Notes under the pieces: model-generated
Databases searched by the model: none
What the model was told of the DNA's origin: nothing
The model's input: only the letters and a program-made list of their open reading frames with translations
From: an uncultured Alphaproteobacteria bacterium
GTDB taxonomy: Bacteria > Pseudomonadota > Alphaproteobacteria > Micropepsales > Micropepsaceae
Reading direction: 5' to 3'
Length of the DNA stretch: 64,000 nt
Assembly: GCA_902826695.1 (NCBI GenBank)
Contig: CADEFU010000014.1
Coordinates: forward strand, 1-64,000
Position numbers and translations under genes: made by a program
In this document: piece by piece, positions 47,032-55,844 of the stretch
Layout: every line of letters starts with the position of its first letter
Position numbering within the stretch: the stretch's first letter is position 1

Positions 47032-48192
47032 TTACACCCGCTCCACCGCAACCACCGAATAAATCTCCGGCAGATGCCGCGCGATCTGCGTGAAGCGGCC
47101 GCCTTCGTTCGTGCTCGCCCACACTTCGCCGCCGGTCGTGCCCAGGTACAGCCCCGTAGCCTTCATCGCGTCGCGGCAGAACGCTTGGCGCTTCACCGTG
47201 AACCAGCCCTGCTTCTTCGGAAAGCCTTTGTCCTGGCGCTCCCACGTCTTGCCCGCGTCGCGCGTGCGATAGACGGCGGGCTTGCCCTCCGGGCTCGTGC
47301 GCGGCCAGACGTCGGTGCCGTCCATCGGAAACACCCACGCCGTGTTCTCGTCGCGCGGATGGTCGAGGATCGTGAACCCAATGTCGCCGACCGTCTTCGG
47401 CATCGCATTACCAATGCGCTCCCACTTCTCGCCAGGCCGGTCGAGCCGGTAGATGCCGCAATGGTTCTGCTGCCAAAGCCGGTCCGGGTTCGTGGACGCG
47501 AGCGCGATGTAATGCGCGTCCTGCCCGAACTCCGGATAGGGATCGGGATTGAAATTCGCCTCGACGTTCTTGTTCAGCGGCCGCCACGAACGCGCGCGAT
47601 CTTTGCTTTCGAACACGCCGCCGGTGGAGGTCGCGATATACATGTGCTTCGCATCGCGCGGATCGATCAGAATTTGATTGAGCAGCGCCCCGTCCGGCGT
47701 GCCGCCGTCCGGCGGACACCATTTCAGATACATCTCGTGCTCGTTGAAGCCGGGCACGCTCGCCCACGAAACGCCGTCATCGGTCGAAACGAACAGCCCC
47801 GGCGGCGAGGTGCCCGCCCACCAAACCCCGGGCTCGCTCGCATGCCCCGGGGTCAGCCAAAACGTATGCGACACGGCCCGCCCTTGGCCGTCCGTGACGG
47901 CCGGAAAAGCCGGCGGCGCCGCAGCCTCTTTCCACGTTTTGCCCTTGTCGGTGGAGCGGAAAATCGTGGGGCCCAGATGCCCCGTCTTCGCCGCCATCAG
48001 CAGTGTGCCGGAGCGCGGATCGTGCACCAGATGATTGACGACCTGGCCTAAGAAATGCGGCCCATCCATCTTCCACGTCTTGCGCGCTGCATCGGAGTGG
48101 AAGAACCAAGCCCCCTTGCGCGTGCCGACGAGCAGCGTCACGCCTTTCGCTGCTGCCCGCTTCTTGGCAGACGTCTTCTTCGGTTTCGGCAT
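47032..48192 (-). CDS. BNR/Asp-box repeat beta-propeller protein (sialidase-like fold)
   Basis: A 386-residue protein with no signal peptide but a basic N-terminus (PKPKKTSAKKRAAAKG). Asp-box motifs occur at FRSTDKGKTW, FVSTDDGVSW, FESKDRARSW, YRTRDAGKTW and WASTNEGGRF, marking blades of a beta-propeller. Catalytic sialidase arginines are not evident, so an active sialidase is not shown. Its neighbours are a MoaD-like carrier and an acetyltransferase. The role is unknown. Confidence 0.82.
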   Translation of the reverse strand: MPKPKKTSAKKRAAAKGVTLLVGTRKGAWFFHSDAARKTWKMDGPHFLGQVVNHLVHDPRSGTLLMAAKTGHLGPTIFRSTDKGKTWKEAAAPPAFPAVTDGQGRAVSHTFWLTPGHASEPGVWWAGTSPPGLFVSTDDGVSWASVPGFNEHEMYLKWCPPDGGTPDGALLNQILIDPRDAKHMYIATSTGGVFESKDRARSWRPLNKNVEANFNPDPYPEFGQDAHYIALASTNPDRLWQQNHCGIYRLDRPGEKWERIGNAMPKTVGDIGFTILDHPRDENTAWVFPMDGTDVWPRTSPEGKPAVYRTRDAGKTWERQDKGFPKKQGWFTVKRQAFCRDAMKATGLYLGTTGGEVWASTNEGGRFTQIARHLPEIYSVVAVERV

Positions 48193-48243
48193 AGCGCCTC
48201 CTCAGGTTCCGGCGAGGGACCGCCACGTAACGCTGACTACGAT

Positions 48244-49503
48244 TTAGCGCGTCTTCCGCAACTGCGCCAGCAGGGTGTAGCCGACGAACAAAAACATCGC
48301 GATGTGCGCAATGGCATCCGTCAGAATGGCGCCCGCAAGCCCGAATTCGCCGACGAAGAAGAAAAACAGAAAGAACGTGAGCGCCGCGCCGATCAGGGTC
48401 GTGTAGAAATCAGCGTCCGTTTTCTCGATCGTCCGTACGATGATCGAACCGAAGTCCCGGAACAGAAACACAAGCATGACGCCGGCATAAGCCGTGACAA
48501 GATAGCCATACCCGGCATACGCCGCGCCGTAGAGTCCGGTGAGCAAGAACTCGCCCAATGCCCCGATCACCAGCAGAACGGTGCACAGAAACAGCAGATA
48601 GCCGAACGCAAACCCGCGCATGTGCTGGATCAAGCCGGTAAAGCCCGCCTCGCCATACACGCGGCTGGCCGGCGCAGGCACGGTATTGTGCAGCACGAAG
48701 AGCGGCACGTTTATCAAGAGAACAAGTTGCTGCACCGCCCGCAACACGCCCACCTCGGCGACGCCGAGCAACCCGCCGATGGAGAGGCTCACAAATCCCT
48801 CGCGAGCACTGCTGACCACCGTCGATGCGAGCAGCCACTTCGAATAGGTCCAGTGCCGGCGCAGGACGTCTCGCACCGTGGCACCGTAAAGCGTCACACC
48901 CCGGACAAAGAGCCATCCGACGGCGCAACCGAGCGCCGCACCAACAGCCGAAATCGCAAAGACGAGTCCAATGTCTGCGCGCTCCGGCGCCAACAACAAC
49001 AGCGAACCCAACGCGACGATGGACACGCCGTAGCGCGTCAGATCGATGGCGAAACTCATGGCCGGCCGTTCGAGCACATAGTAATAGCGCCGCAGAAGGT
49101 CGGCGATCTGGCCGAAGAAAATCGCGAACGCCATCGGCGCGGCGACGGCATCCAGCTGCCAGCTCGCCGCGCCCCAAACGCTGGCGACCGCGGCGGCATA
49201 GGCGAGCAGCGACGTCAGCACGGCGAACGCGACCTGGTGGAAAAACACGGCGCCAAAATAAGTGGAGCGCGTCTCAGGCGGTTCGCGAAGCGCAAACGTC
49301 GTCAGGGGCATAAGGATCAGCGCAATCTGGAAGCTCTGCACGATCCAAGTGGCCAGCCACGCCAATACATAGCGGCCAAGTTCCTCTTTGCCGAGAAAGC
49401 GTGCGACGAGCAGCGTCGTGGCAAAACTCGCGCCGCTGACCAAAACTTGGTCGGCCACGGAAAAGCCGAACCGGAAATAGCTATGTCGCCCGTTCGTGCT
49501 CAA
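48244..49503 (-). CDS. polysaccharide flippase-like membrane protein (MOP superfamily)
   Basis: A 419-residue protein with about 12 membrane segments and a conserved SFATTLLVARFLGKEELGRY start and YGAAYAGYGYLVTAYAG region, resembling Wzx-type or oligosaccharide flippases. It should move lipid-linked saccharides across the inner membrane. A glycosyltransferase gene lies 84 bases upstream on the same strand, supporting an envelope polysaccharide role. Confidence 0.8.
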   Translation of the reverse strand: MSTNGRHSYFRFGFSVADQVLVSGASFATTLLVARFLGKEELGRYVLAWLATWIVQSFQIALILMPLTTFALREPPETRSTYFGAVFFHQVAFAVLTSLLAYAAAVASVWGAASWQLDAVAAPMAFAIFFGQIADLLRRYYYVLERPAMSFAIDLTRYGVSIVALGSLLLLAPERADIGLVFAISAVGAALGCAVGWLFVRGVTLYGATVRDVLRRHWTYSKWLLASTVVSSAREGFVSLSIGGLLGVAEVGVLRAVQQLVLLINVPLFVLHNTVPAPASRVYGEAGFTGLIQHMRGFAFGYLLFLCTVLLVIGALGEFLLTGLYGAAYAGYGYLVTAYAGVMLVFLFRDFGSIIVRTIEKTDADFYTTLIGAALTFFLFFFFVGEFGLAGAILTDAIAHIAMFLFVGYTLLAQLRKTR

Positions 49504-49587
49504 GAGGAACCGTTGTTGATGTGGCGCAGTTGGGTTGCTCTATAGCCAATCCGCACACCTGACCAGCTATTAGTTAAGACGTCTGCA

Positions 49588-50727
49588 CTAGCGCGCGAGA
49601 GCCTTTCGATAGACGTCGGCATAAGCGTCGCACATCGCACTCAGATCGAAGTGCCGCTTCGCATAGTCGTAGGCAAGTTCAGCGGCCGCGGTACACGATT
49701 CGGGCGCGTTCAGCGCACGCTGCAATGCATCGGCAAAGCTGTCCGCGTCGCCCGCTTGCGGCAGCCAAGGATAGCCGTCGGGAAACACCTCGCGTAACCC
49801 CGGCCCGTTCGTCGCGATCACGGGAAGCTTCAACATCGCCGCCTCGATCGCAACCAGGCTCAATCCTTCGAAGCGCGATGGCATCAGCATGAGATCGAAC
49901 CCCGGCATTTCGCGGGTAAGGTTTGCGATCGGTCCGTTCACGGACACGGACCAGCCCGGTGGCGGCGCACTTGCAAGCGCACGAAGCTGCGGCTCGTGGT
50001 GTCCGCTTCCGTAGATGACGAGTTCATGCTTGCGGTTCGCAGGCGGGCTGACCTTGCCAAGAATTTCCGGCAGTAGATCGGCGCCCTTCTGATTCTCAAA
50101 TCGTCCGGCGAACAAGATCCGGCACGGACCCTCGGCGGCGCGCACGCGTGTCGGCGCAGGTTGCACGGCAACGCCGTTGTAGATCAGCACTGGTGCCGGC
50201 CCCGCCGGGGCCTTCGACTCGGCGCGCAGCCTCTGAAAGGCAGCGAGCGCGTCGTTCGACACACCCGCCACATGCGCATGTGCCAACTGCCGGTCGCAAC
50301 GCAAGCCAATGCCGTGCCATGCACCCCACAGGGTCGTGTTGTGAACGGTGCGCACCACGGGAATGCGCTTCGTTGCGGGATGCAAGAACGTCATCGCGAG
50401 GTACCCTGCCTCGGGCATTTCCGTGTGGACATGAATGATGTCGGGCTTGAAGCGGCGCACCGCACGCCCCGCCTCCACACCGGCCACGATCATCCCGCCA
50501 TAGCGCATGGGGAGCCGCCGTCCCGCAAACAGCGGCACGCCGAGAGCGGCAAGCTCGCTCTTCATCGACTGGCCCACTTCGCCCGTATCCACGCCGAGCG
50601 CGGCAAACACCGCAAAGTCGAAACGGTCTCGAAGGCCGTGCAACAGGCTGAAAGCAACGCGCTCCGCCCCGCCCAGCGCAAGGTGCGTCACCATTTGCAA
50701 GACACGCGGCTTCGCGGACGGTGTCAT
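49588..50727 (-). CDS. glycosyltransferase family 4 protein
   Basis: A 379-residue GT-B fold transferase. The N-terminal half begins RVLQMVTHLALGGAERVAFS; the C-terminal sugar-nucleotide half has ILFAGRFENQKGADLLPEIL and PSRFEGLSLVAIEAAMLKLPVIAT. The start is unsettled: TTG 50742 overlaps the upstream hydrolase stop as TTGA and has AAGGCGAG just upstream, while ATG 50727 lacks a good Shine-Dalgarno site. I give the ATG. The acceptor is unknown. Confidence 0.88.
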   Translation of the reverse strand: MTPSAKPRVLQMVTHLALGGAERVAFSLLHGLRDRFDFAVFAALGVDTGEVGQSMKSELAALGVPLFAGRRLPMRYGGMIVAGVEAGRAVRRFKPDIIHVHTEMPEAGYLAMTFLHPATKRIPVVRTVHNTTLWGAWHGIGLRCDRQLAHAHVAGVSNDALAAFQRLRAESKAPAGPAPVLIYNGVAVQPAPTRVRAAEGPCRILFAGRFENQKGADLLPEILGKVSPPANRKHELVIYGSGHHEPQLRALASAPPPGWSVSVNGPIANLTREMPGFDLMLMPSRFEGLSLVAIEAAMLKLPVIATNGPGLREVFPDGYPWLPQAGDADSFADALQRALNAPESCTAAAELAYDYAKRHFDLSAMCDAYADVYRKALAR

Positions 50728-50738
50728 AGGGCGCGAGC

Positions 50739-51527
50739 TCAACTCGCCTTAGTCACGCGCCCCGCGACGCCTTCGATCCATTGCACCACATGCCGGCCCG
50801 TGGTTTGCCAGCCGGGCTCGCCGATCAGCCAGTGCGAAGCCCCCGCGATCTCGTGATAGTCGCCCCGTTCGCGATAGCGCCGCGCGATGGAGGCGACCGT
50901 CTTCGGCGGGTTGACGCGGTCGAATTCGCCTGCAACGCAAAGCACGGGACAGTCGACCATGCGCGAGTCCACGTAGGTCGCGCGTCGCATGTCCATCGCC
51001 CAATGCAAAATCTCGAATGTCGCCAGACCCGACTCAGGCACGAAGCGTGCGAACGTCGCTTGCCGCTCGCCGTCAGGCAGCAAGTCCAGCGCATGGGTCT
51101 CGGCGATCCAGCTCTCCGGCCGCAGCGGCTTGTTCCAAAACTGTCCCGCGAAATAGAGCCCTTGGGCTGACACGATTTCCCATGCCGATGTCGGCAGTGT
51201 CCCCCATGGCGCCGACGGCGCAAGCAAGGCAAGCGCCCTTACGGGCACGCGCGTCGCCACCATCTGCGCGATCAGCCCGCCCATCGAATGCCCGACCAGG
51301 ATCGGCGGCGCGTCGAGTTCCCGCACGAGCTTCTCGATATCGTCCGCATAGTCGAGCGTCGAGGTCAGTCCGAGTTCGCGCGGCGCCCGCATCCCGGGCA
51401 CGGTGTCGTGATGGCGCAGCGTCGGCGTGAGGACCTTGAATCCGTGCGCCGCGAACAGTTGCGCATAAGGCTCCATCGCCCAAGCCGCGCAAAAGGCGCC
51501 GTGAATCAGAACTACGGTTTGGCTCAT
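50739..51527 (-). CDS. alpha/beta hydrolase
   Basis: A 262-residue cytoplasmic hydrolase-fold protein. The triad is visible: nucleophile Ser in GHSMGG (about residue 98), Asp in AGEFDRVNP and His in ASHWLIGE. The oxyanion region is LIHGAFC near residue 8. The substrate is unknown. It lies 9 bases after RppH on the minus strand and ends in TTGA overlap with the glycosyltransferase. Confidence 0.85.
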   Translation of the reverse strand: MSQTVVLIHGAFCAAWAMEPYAQLFAAHGFKVLTPTLRHHDTVPGMRAPRELGLTSTLDYADDIEKLVRELDAPPILVGHSMGGLIAQMVATRVPVRALALLAPSAPWGTLPTSAWEIVSAQGLYFAGQFWNKPLRPESWIAETHALDLLPDGERQATFARFVPESGLATFEILHWAMDMRRATYVDSRMVDCPVLCVAGEFDRVNPPKTVASIARRYRERGDYHEIAGASHWLIGEPGWQTTGRHVVQWIEGVAGRVTKAS

Positions 51528-51536
51528 ACGGGCATT

Positions 51537-52028
51537 CTACTCAGGTCCGGCCAAGTGACGAAACGCTTCAACCACCTTGGCGTAAACGTGGCGTTTAAAC
51601 GGCACGATTAGCCCCGTCAGCTCGTCGATCCCGACCCACCGATACGCGTCGAATTCGGCATGCTCATGGTGATTGAGGTTGATATCGCCCTCAGCCCCCC
51701 AAAAGCGCACCGCAAACCACTTCTGCTTTTGCCCGCGATACTTCCCCTTCAGAGCGACCCCAATGGCGTCTGCCGGCAAGTCATAAGTCACCCAATCCGA
51801 AGTCTCGTCGAGCACCCGGACCTTCGTGATCCCGGTTTCTTCTTCAAGCTCCCGCAGCGCGGCGTCGCGTAGGTCTTCTCCCTCGTCGATGCCGCCTTGT
51901 GGCATCTGCCACGCTTCGCCGACGTCTTGGTTGATGCGCCGCCCGACAAAGACACGCCCCTCGCGGTTCAGAACCATGATCCCCACGCTCTTGCGGTAGG
52001 GCAGCGTTTCCGGATCGACTTTCTTCAC
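51537..52028 (-). CDS. rppH: RNA pyrophosphohydrolase (Nudix)
   Basis: Removes pyrophosphate from the 5' end of mRNA, starting RNase E decay. The 163-residue protein has [30 protein letters not shown] and the Nudix box about residues 45-67 ([20 protein letters not shown]), and [12 protein letters not shown] plus [11 protein letters not shown] typical of RppH. It overlaps the end of the deacetylase gene by 4 bases (ATGA), so they are coupled. Confidence 0.94.
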   Translation of the reverse strand: MKKVDPETLPYRKSVGIMVLNREGRVFVGRRINQDVGEAWQMPQGGIDEGEDLRDAALRELEEETGITKVRVLDETSDWVTYDLPADAIGVALKGKYRGQKQKWFAVRFWGAEGDINLNHHEHAEFDAYRWVGIDELTGLIVPFKRHVYAKVVEAFRHLAGPE

Positions 52029-53362
52029 GGATGAGGTGCCGATGTAGGCGTTGCAGGAGGTTCGGCGGGCGCGGGCTGCAATGTCGTTGAAGCCGGACGT
52101 TTGCGCGGGCTGGGCTTCGCCGCAATCGGCTTCGGCTTGACCTTGCTGCGCGTTCCACGAGCCGTCGTTGTCGCCTTGCTTTGCAGCTTGGGCTTCGACG
52201 TTGCACGAGCTTTCGGCTTTGCCGCGGCCGGCGCACTGACCGCAGGAAGCGCCGCCACAGCCTGGCCGCCGCCTGTCACCAGCGATGAAACCGGCACCAA
52301 ATCGATACCCCTGCTTTCAAGCTCGTCCGCCCACGTGGCAAGACGGTCCACGGTGACCGGCAGCGCACTCATAGCGCCGATCGCAAAGCCGCGCTTCCTT
52401 GCAGACGCCTCCAAGGCAGCGAGTTCTTTGTCGATCGCATCTCGCGACAAGCTGCGATCGATCGTGCCGTCGATCCGGGCAAACGAGGCACCCCATATCG
52501 CAGCGACGTCACGCGAGATCGTTCCGGGCACCGGCCCTGCATCCACGAAGAACAAGCCGCGGTCGCGCGTGCTGCGCATCAAGAACGCCAAGTCTTTCCG
52601 GTCGGCCAAAAACTTCGATCCGTGCGTGCTGATCAGCCCGGCGTAGCCGGTGAAGCGCGACATGTGCCATGACAACCGCTTTGTATTCTTGTCCACCGAC
52701 CCGTCGGTCGTCAGCGTGTGAACGCCGGGATCCGTGCTTGGATAGTCCTCCGGTTCAAGCGGCACCTCAAGCAGCACCTCATGCCCCTTTGCGCGCGCCG
52801 CGGCGACGTCCTCGCCAAGCTCCGGCCCGTAAGACGTGAAAGCGAGGGACACATCCGCTGGCAGCCGCGCAAGGGCTGCATCGCGGATCGCCTTCCCAAC
52901 GCCAAGCCCGCCGACCACGATCGCAACCTTTGGCCGACGATCGCTCGCGACGCCGGCCGCGCGTGCATAAACCTGCATGGGTTTGCGTCCATCGGCGGCG
53001 ATACGGGGCAGCAGTCCTACCTTCGATACCTCGAGCAATGCCGGGTCTCCAGTCGGACCAGCGGATGTCGGAACGGAGACCACGGCAGATTCCGGAATCT
53101 CAGCGGGCGGCGGCGCTGAGGCGATGGGTCCGCCAAGACCCGTCGCCACCGGGCGCGTGATCCGGATCACTTGGCTCGGTTCGCCATCTTTGGGATCGCC
53201 AAAGACCGAGGCACTGATGAAGACGATGCCCGCAACAACAGCGGCCGTCATTGCAATCGTACCCGGCAGCCGTCGCCTATCCAGCGCGGCCAAGACCTTT
53301 GCGGTCAGGGCAGGAATCCAATCGGCGGCCATCCAAGCACTCAAAGTTTCTGGCAGGGTCAA
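52025..53362 (-). CDS. divergent polysaccharide deacetylase family protein (YibQ-like)
   Basis: A 445-residue protein with an N-terminal membrane anchor ([20 protein letters not shown], residues 35-54). A NodB-like core of about 230 residues follows ([58 protein letters not shown]). Then comes a ~75-residue Ala/Pro/Lys-rich tail. The family is called divergent because it lacks the usual metal triad. It normally lies between CtpA and RppH; here CtpA is 6 kb away. Confidence 0.9.
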   Translation of the reverse strand: MTLPETLSAWMAADWIPALTAKVLAALDRRRLPGTIAMTAAVVAGIVFISASVFGDPKDGEPSQVIRITRPVATGLGGPIASAPPPAEIPESAVVSVPTSAGPTGDPALLEVSKVGLLPRIAADGRKPMQVYARAAGVASDRRPKVAIVVGGLGVGKAIRDAALARLPADVSLAFTSYGPELGEDVAAARAKGHEVLLEVPLEPEDYPSTDPGVHTLTTDGSVDKNTKRLSWHMSRFTGYAGLISTHGSKFLADRKDLAFLMRSTRDRGLFFVDAGPVPGTISRDVAAIWGASFARIDGTIDRSLSRDAIDKELAALEASARKRGFAIGAMSALPVTVDRLATWADELESRGIDLVPVSSLVTGGGQAVAALPAVSAPAAAKPKARATSKPKLQSKATTTARGTRSKVKPKPIAAKPSPRKRPASTTLQPAPAEPPATPTSAPHP

Positions 53363-53517
53363 ATTTGCCCCGCCCGATCCAATGCGTACAAGGGAACGCT
53401 TCGGCCGAATCTGTCATTGGGACGATTTGGCCCAGGTTTTGACACGAGTTTCTGGCCGCGCAACAACCGCAGAGCGTGCGTTAACGGGAGTCGCCGCTTT
53501 CGAGCCGCCACACCACT

Positions 53518-54654
53518 CTAGAACAGGCGGTCGGGATGGCTCAGCGCCAGCTGCACTTTCGCCGCGTGCCACTCGCGCTGCGGCCTCTTCCACTTCCGTC
53601 GTGTTTGGCGCGCGACGAGATAAATCAACGTTGCCGCCTCTTCGGATGAAGGGCAGTACTTCCGTCGGCTGAGTGCCATTTTGAGCCCGAGACGCAACCC
53701 GTCCACCGCAAACGTTGATGTCATCACGCAGCGAATCTCGGGTGCGATTTCGAAGAACGCCGCCATCGCCGCCCAGTTCCGCCGCCAGATGGCGGCGATA
53801 GACGGGTTCTCGGTTCCGAGCGCGCTCGCCTCAAACCGCTCGAGATTGCTGAGCGCCTCGTCAGCGCTTCTCGCGCCGTGCACGGGCCGAAGTGCCTTTG
53901 CGATCGTGCACCGGCTCTTGCTGGTCGAAAGATCTTGGGACTGGCGTACGAAGTCACCGACGTGCGGCAACATCGTGGCGGTTGCAAACACATCCCTCTG
54001 TGCGCCGGACAGCGCGGGATCGGCGCCCACCAAGTAGATGACATCCTCCACGCCGCGATCGCGCAAGTCGTTCAGCACGTCGCGCCAAAACAGATTGTCG
54101 CCGCCGGTCTCGAACCAGAAGCCCAAGACTTCTTTCGGGCCATGAGCCTGAAAACCGATGGCGATGTGGCAGGTTCTGCTCTGCGCACTCGCGCCGTCGC
54201 GGCACCGCACACGCGCGCGCTCGAAAATGATGATTGGATAGCTCGTCTCCAACGGGCGGCGGCGCCAATCCGAGGCCTCGGCCGCCAGATCCTCCAAAAC
54301 AGCGTCAACGAAGGCGGACGGTATCGGCTCGCCCACATACATCGACAGGCGATTTTTGATGTCGGCGGTACCGTGCCCACTCGCGTGCATCCCCAGCACC
54401 CGCTCGCAAATATCGGGATGACGAAGATTGAGTCGCGAGAATTGCGCCGGCGTCAGCTGCGATGGTTCTTCCGGTTCTAAGTTCAGGTTCCACTGCTGAT
54501 TGCCGCTGCCATGGAGCGGCGCGCCCATCACGACGCGAAATTGGTTTCGTACGTTCTTGCGCCCGGCAGCCGCCCGCGCACCTGCGCCCAGGGCGAACAC
54601 GTCGAGAAGGCCAGAAGCTGGAGCGCTGTGTCGCTCGGCTACTTGCGTCCTCAT
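53518..54654 (-). CDS. IS256-type (Mutator) transposase-derived protein, probably domesticated
   Basis: A 378-residue intact protein. Compared with IS256-family transposases from memory, residues 92-375 are collinear: an HTH-like GHGTADIKNRL, RRPLETSYPIIIFERARVR, HGPKEVLGFWFE, LNDLRDRGVEDV, PSIAAIWRRNWAAMAAFF, IAPEIRCVMTST and LVARQTRRKWKRP. The DDE residues look changed: the first Asp is Glu145 (FERA), the second is replaced or shifted (GADP, residues 210-213), and the final Glu is Asp318 (FAVDGL). AAGGAG lies 8 bases before ATG 54654, so it is translated. No inverted repeats were seen. A DNA-binding regulatory role is my inference. Confidence 0.82.
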   Translation of the reverse strand: MRTQVAERHSAPASGLLDVFALGAGARAAAGRKNVRNQFRVVMGAPLHGSGNQQWNLNLEPEEPSQLTPAQFSRLNLRHPDICERVLGMHASGHGTADIKNRLSMYVGEPIPSAFVDAVLEDLAAEASDWRRRPLETSYPIIIFERARVRCRDGASAQSRTCHIAIGFQAHGPKEVLGFWFETGGDNLFWRDVLNDLRDRGVEDVIYLVGADPALSGAQRDVFATATMLPHVGDFVRQSQDLSTSKSRCTIAKALRPVHGARSADEALSNLERFEASALGTENPSIAAIWRRNWAAMAAFFEIAPEIRCVMTSTFAVDGLRLGLKMALSRRKYCPSSEEAATLIYLVARQTRRKWKRPQREWHAAKVQLALSHPDRLF

Positions 54655-54684
54655 GTTGCGATCTCCTTAAGCTATTGCGTTGGG

Positions 54685-54714
54685 AAAAAATGGGCGGGTG
54701 GTGTTGCCCGCCCA
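54685..54714 (-). terminator. intrinsic terminator between ompA-like gene and transposase-derived gene
   Basis: On the minus strand TGGGCGGG pairs with CCCGCCCA (8 pairs, 8-base loop) and is followed by six Ts. It lies 28 bases after the OmpA stop and ends about 30 bases before the start of the transposase-derived gene. That gene must use read-through or a promoter within this short gap. Confidence 0.85.
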
Positions 54715-54742
54715 GTTACGGCCTATGGGTGCTGGGGTACTC

Positions 54743-55756
54743 TCAGTTCAAGTCGATCGTGGCCCGCCTGTTTTGCGGTTCTTTGACCCCGTCGCCTGAC
54801 TGAATCAGGAGTTCGGCCTCGCCCCTTCCCGAGGCCGAAATAGTGTCGGGCGAAACGCCCAGTCGCGAGAGCTCGTCTTTGACCGCTGCGGCGCGGCGCG
54901 AAGAGAGAGCGTCATTGTATGCATTCGAGCCGACGGTGTCGGTGTGCCCGACCACGACGATCCGGGCGGAGCCTTGTGCCTTCGCCGCTGCTGCGGCTTC
55001 CGCGACGACCGCCTGGGCCTCTCCAGTTAGGTTCGCCTTGTTGAACCCGAAGAAGACGATGAACTGCTTCACGACCGCAGGCGCCGGTGGTGGCGGCGGA
55101 GCTGGCGCGGCGGCCGGAGGTGCCGGGTCGTCGTAGCCGTATCGGAACCCGAGTGTCACGGCATGCTTGACGATGTCTGACTCGCCTCGCGCAATGATAG
55201 GTCCGACGGTCGTGTCGTAGTCACCGACGTCCGCGAACAACACGCGATATGTCAACGCGTAGTCCCAGTGATCGCTGACGCGATAGTTCAGACCAAAGAT
55301 GCCCTGCGCCGCCGGAACGACGTCGCGGCTATCCACGCCGGTGTGATCCTTGAACCGAACGTTGTCGACGCCAAGTCCAGCGCCGATCACGAACCCCCAA
55401 TTGCTCTGATTTGAAGTCGGCGCCCAGAGCAGGTTGGCAAAGCCGCTGATCTCGCGCACTTCACCCATCGTCACGGCCGCCGCATTCAGCTCATTGATGT
55501 TGTTGTCGCGGAACCCCGCTTCAACCTCCAGCCGCAGTGACGGGTCGTTGAACTGGTAACCTACCACGGCCAACGCAAGCCAACCGGGATCGAACGTGTA
55601 CTTGTTCGGCGTTCCTTCCATCTCCATCTCGTTCACGAACGAGACGCCGGCGTCGAGGCCGAAATACCATCCATGACGCTCACCGGCTTGCGCCGCGCCG
55701 GAACATAGGCTCGTGGACGCAAGCAAGGCCAAAGCCGTTCTAAATCTCGAAGTCAC
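54743..55756 (-). CDS. OmpA-family outer membrane protein
   Basis: A 337-residue protein with signal peptide (ALALLASTSLCSGAAQA). An eight-stranded-barrel-like N-terminal domain follows (YFGLDAGVSFVNE to VTLGFRYGYDD), then a Pro/Ala linker and a C-terminal OmpA domain that binds peptidoglycan (FFGFNKANLTGEAQ, VVGHTDTVGSNAYNDALSSR). GTG 55756 is chosen: GGGGGG lies about 9 bases upstream and the signal peptide begins at once. ATG 55789 is the alternative. It follows the TonB receptor on the same strand by about 90 bases. Confidence 0.9.
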   Translation of the reverse strand: MTSRFRTALALLASTSLCSGAAQAGERHGWYFGLDAGVSFVNEMEMEGTPNKYTFDPGWLALAVVGYQFNDPSLRLEVEAGFRDNNINELNAAAVTMGEVREISGFANLLWAPTSNQSNWGFVIGAGLGVDNVRFKDHTGVDSRDVVPAAQGIFGLNYRVSDHWDYALTYRVLFADVGDYDTTVGPIIARGESDIVKHAVTLGFRYGYDDPAPPAAAPAPPPPPAPAVVKQFIVFFGFNKANLTGEAQAVVAEAAAAAKAQGSARIVVVGHTDTVGSNAYNDALSSRRAAAVKDELSRLGVSPDTISASGRGEAELLIQSGDGVKEPQNRRATIDLN

Positions 55757-55844
55757 AGTAATACCCCCCATTTCAGTATTGAAAATCATCCATCTGCAGG
55801 TCGCTGTCCCGGCGCCGCAACGCGGCGCCGGGCAGCTTTTGCCG

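Noticed and set aside
46545..47093. Plus-strand frame through REP copy C
   Set aside because: Reads through the palindromic element and antisense to the GNAT and MoaD-like genes; produced by GC-rich repeats.
47032..48192. Functional secreted sialidase
   Set aside because: Asp-box repeats show only the propeller fold; there is no signal peptide and no clear arginine triad.
53363..54742. Complete insertion sequence around the transposase-derived gene
   Set aside because: I looked in both flanks for matching terminal inverted repeats and short direct repeats and saw none; the downstream flank is followed directly by the deacetylase gene.
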